This document shows positions 20,582 through 21,141 of a stretch of DNA of 21,141 nucleotides, in pieces. Position numbers and translations under genes: made by a program. The number at the start of each line of letters is the position of its first letter. The stretch's first letter is position 1. The notes under the pieces were generated by a model. That model ran no database searches. It saw only the letters and a list, made by a program, of their open reading frames with translations, and was not told the DNA's origin. The DNA is from Halieaceae bacterium (GTDB taxonomy: Bacteria > Pseudomonadota > Gammaproteobacteria > Pseudomonadales > Halieaceae): contig JABIZW010000123.1 of the NCBI GenBank assembly GCA_018666295.1, positions 1 through 21,141 of the forward strand, given 5' to 3'.

Positions 20582-21112
20582 GTGGCAATTGGACTCGAAG
20601 AGAAGAAAGCGATCGTCGCTGAAGTCAACGAGACAGCGGCCAGTGCTTTGTCACTTGTGATTGCTGACGCCCGAGGCGTGGCATCCAATGACATGACGGC
20701 TCTCCGTGCCACCGCTCGCGAGAATCAAATTCATTTGCGTGTTGTTCGCAACACACTCGCAAAGCGTGCATTAGAAGGGACTGACTACGAATGTGTCACC
20801 GATACATTAGTGGGTCCGTCCATTTTTGGATTTTCGATGGAAGATCCGGGTGCAGCGGCTCGGTTGTTTAAAGATTTCGCCAGAGACAACGGTGAATTCG
20901 AAGTTAAAGCATTGTCTGTTAGCGGTAAGTTGCTGGGTGCAGATCAGCTCGACGTTTTGGCGAAACTGCCAACTCGAGAGCAAGCACTCGCATCGTTGAT
21001 GAGCGTGATGCAGGCGCCTGTCGGCAAGCTTGTTCGCACTGTTAATGAAGTGCCAAGCAAGCTGGTTCGTACATTGGCGGCGGTTCGTGATCAGAAAGAG
21101 CAGTCCGCGTAA
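20582..21112 (+). CDS. rplJ: 50S ribosomal protein L10
   Basis: L10 anchors L7/L12 dimers to the ribosomal stalk. The 176-residue product starts at GTG 20582, with AGGAG 7 bases upstream, and reads MAIGLEEKKAIVAEVNE, matching the family N-terminus. RVVRNTLAKRAL and VGPSIFGFS are typical core segments, and the C-terminal helix that binds L7/L12 lies after about residue 135. It is slightly longer than the 165 residues of E. coli because of its C-terminal tail. GTG starts are common for this gene. Confidence 0.97.
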   Translation: MAIGLEEKKAIVAEVNETAASALSLVIADARGVASNDMTALRATARENQIHLRVVRNTLAKRALEGTDYECVTDTLVGPSIFGFSMEDPGAAARLFKDFARDNGEFEVKALSVSGKLLGADQLDVLAKLPTREQALASLMSVMQAPVGKLVRTVNEVPSKLVRTLAAVRDQKEQSA

Positions 21113-21135
21113 GCGACTGCTCGACTACACATTTT

Positions 21136-21141
21136 AGGAGA
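21136..21141 (+). promoter_or_regulatory. Ribosome binding site, presumably for rplL
   Basis: The window ends in AGGAGA, 23 bases after the rplJ stop. In all gammaproteobacteria I know rplL (L7/L12) follows here. The start codon itself lies outside the window. Confidence 0.6.

Overview
The window is a chromosomal housekeeping region of a gammaproteobacterium. The gene order matches two well-known gammaproteobacterial neighbourhoods: nrdR-rib-nusB-thiL-pgpA, and birA / pantothenate kinase / tRNA-Thr-Tyr-Gly-Thr / tuf / secE-nusG-rplKAJ. EF-Tu has 407 residues, with an insert of about ten residues right after its NKxD motif. That length, CoaX in place of CoaA, and tRNA-Trp between tuf and secE suggest a marine Cellvibrionales-like lineage (Halieaceae/OM60 type). 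This placement is an inference from memory. There is no phage, transposon, CRISPR array or obvious transferred island.

Layout. 1-5880 (+): the tail of glyA, then nrdR, ribD, ribE, a RibBA-like gene, ribH, nusB, thiL and pgpA, tightly packed and mostly overlapping or nearly so. 5891-9578 (-), read leftward: a membrane-anchored SGNH-like protein, dxs, xseB and ispA, giving DXP for isoprenoids (and thiamine/PLP) and farnesyl diphosphate. 9679-10901 (+): a membrane GGDEF diguanylate cyclase split by a frameshift at a G6 run. 10898-11994 (-): hslR and the nucleotidase yrfG. 12014-13197 (+): cysQ and a small YdcH-like protein. 13194-14011 (-): ogt-type methyltransferase and a small membrane protein. 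14063-15618 (+): birA (no HTH domain) and coaX. 15681-16521: tRNA-Thr(UGU), Tyr(GUA), Gly(UCC), Thr(GGU). 16682-21112 (+): tuf, tRNA-Trp(CCA), secE, nusG, rplK, rplA, rplJ; the window ends on the ribosome binding site expected for rplL.

How the genes work together. ribD, ribE and ribH supply the late riboflavin steps. The operon's RibBA-like protein, which would normally make the DHBP substrate for RibH, has lost the recognisable catalytic residues of both its domains, so the true RibA and RibB should be encoded elsewhere. The tRNA/tuf/sec/rpl block is translation and transcription machinery. Two tRNA promoters share an identical GC-rich block after the -10, and long structured leaders precede rplK and rplJ.

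Most of the window is ordinary. The points most worth a second look are the double-degenerate RibBA-like protein, a perfect 17-bp inverted repeat inside coaX, the SGNH-like protein without its catalytic triad that is translationally coupled to dxs, the frameshifted diguanylate cyclase, and the paired tRNA promoters.
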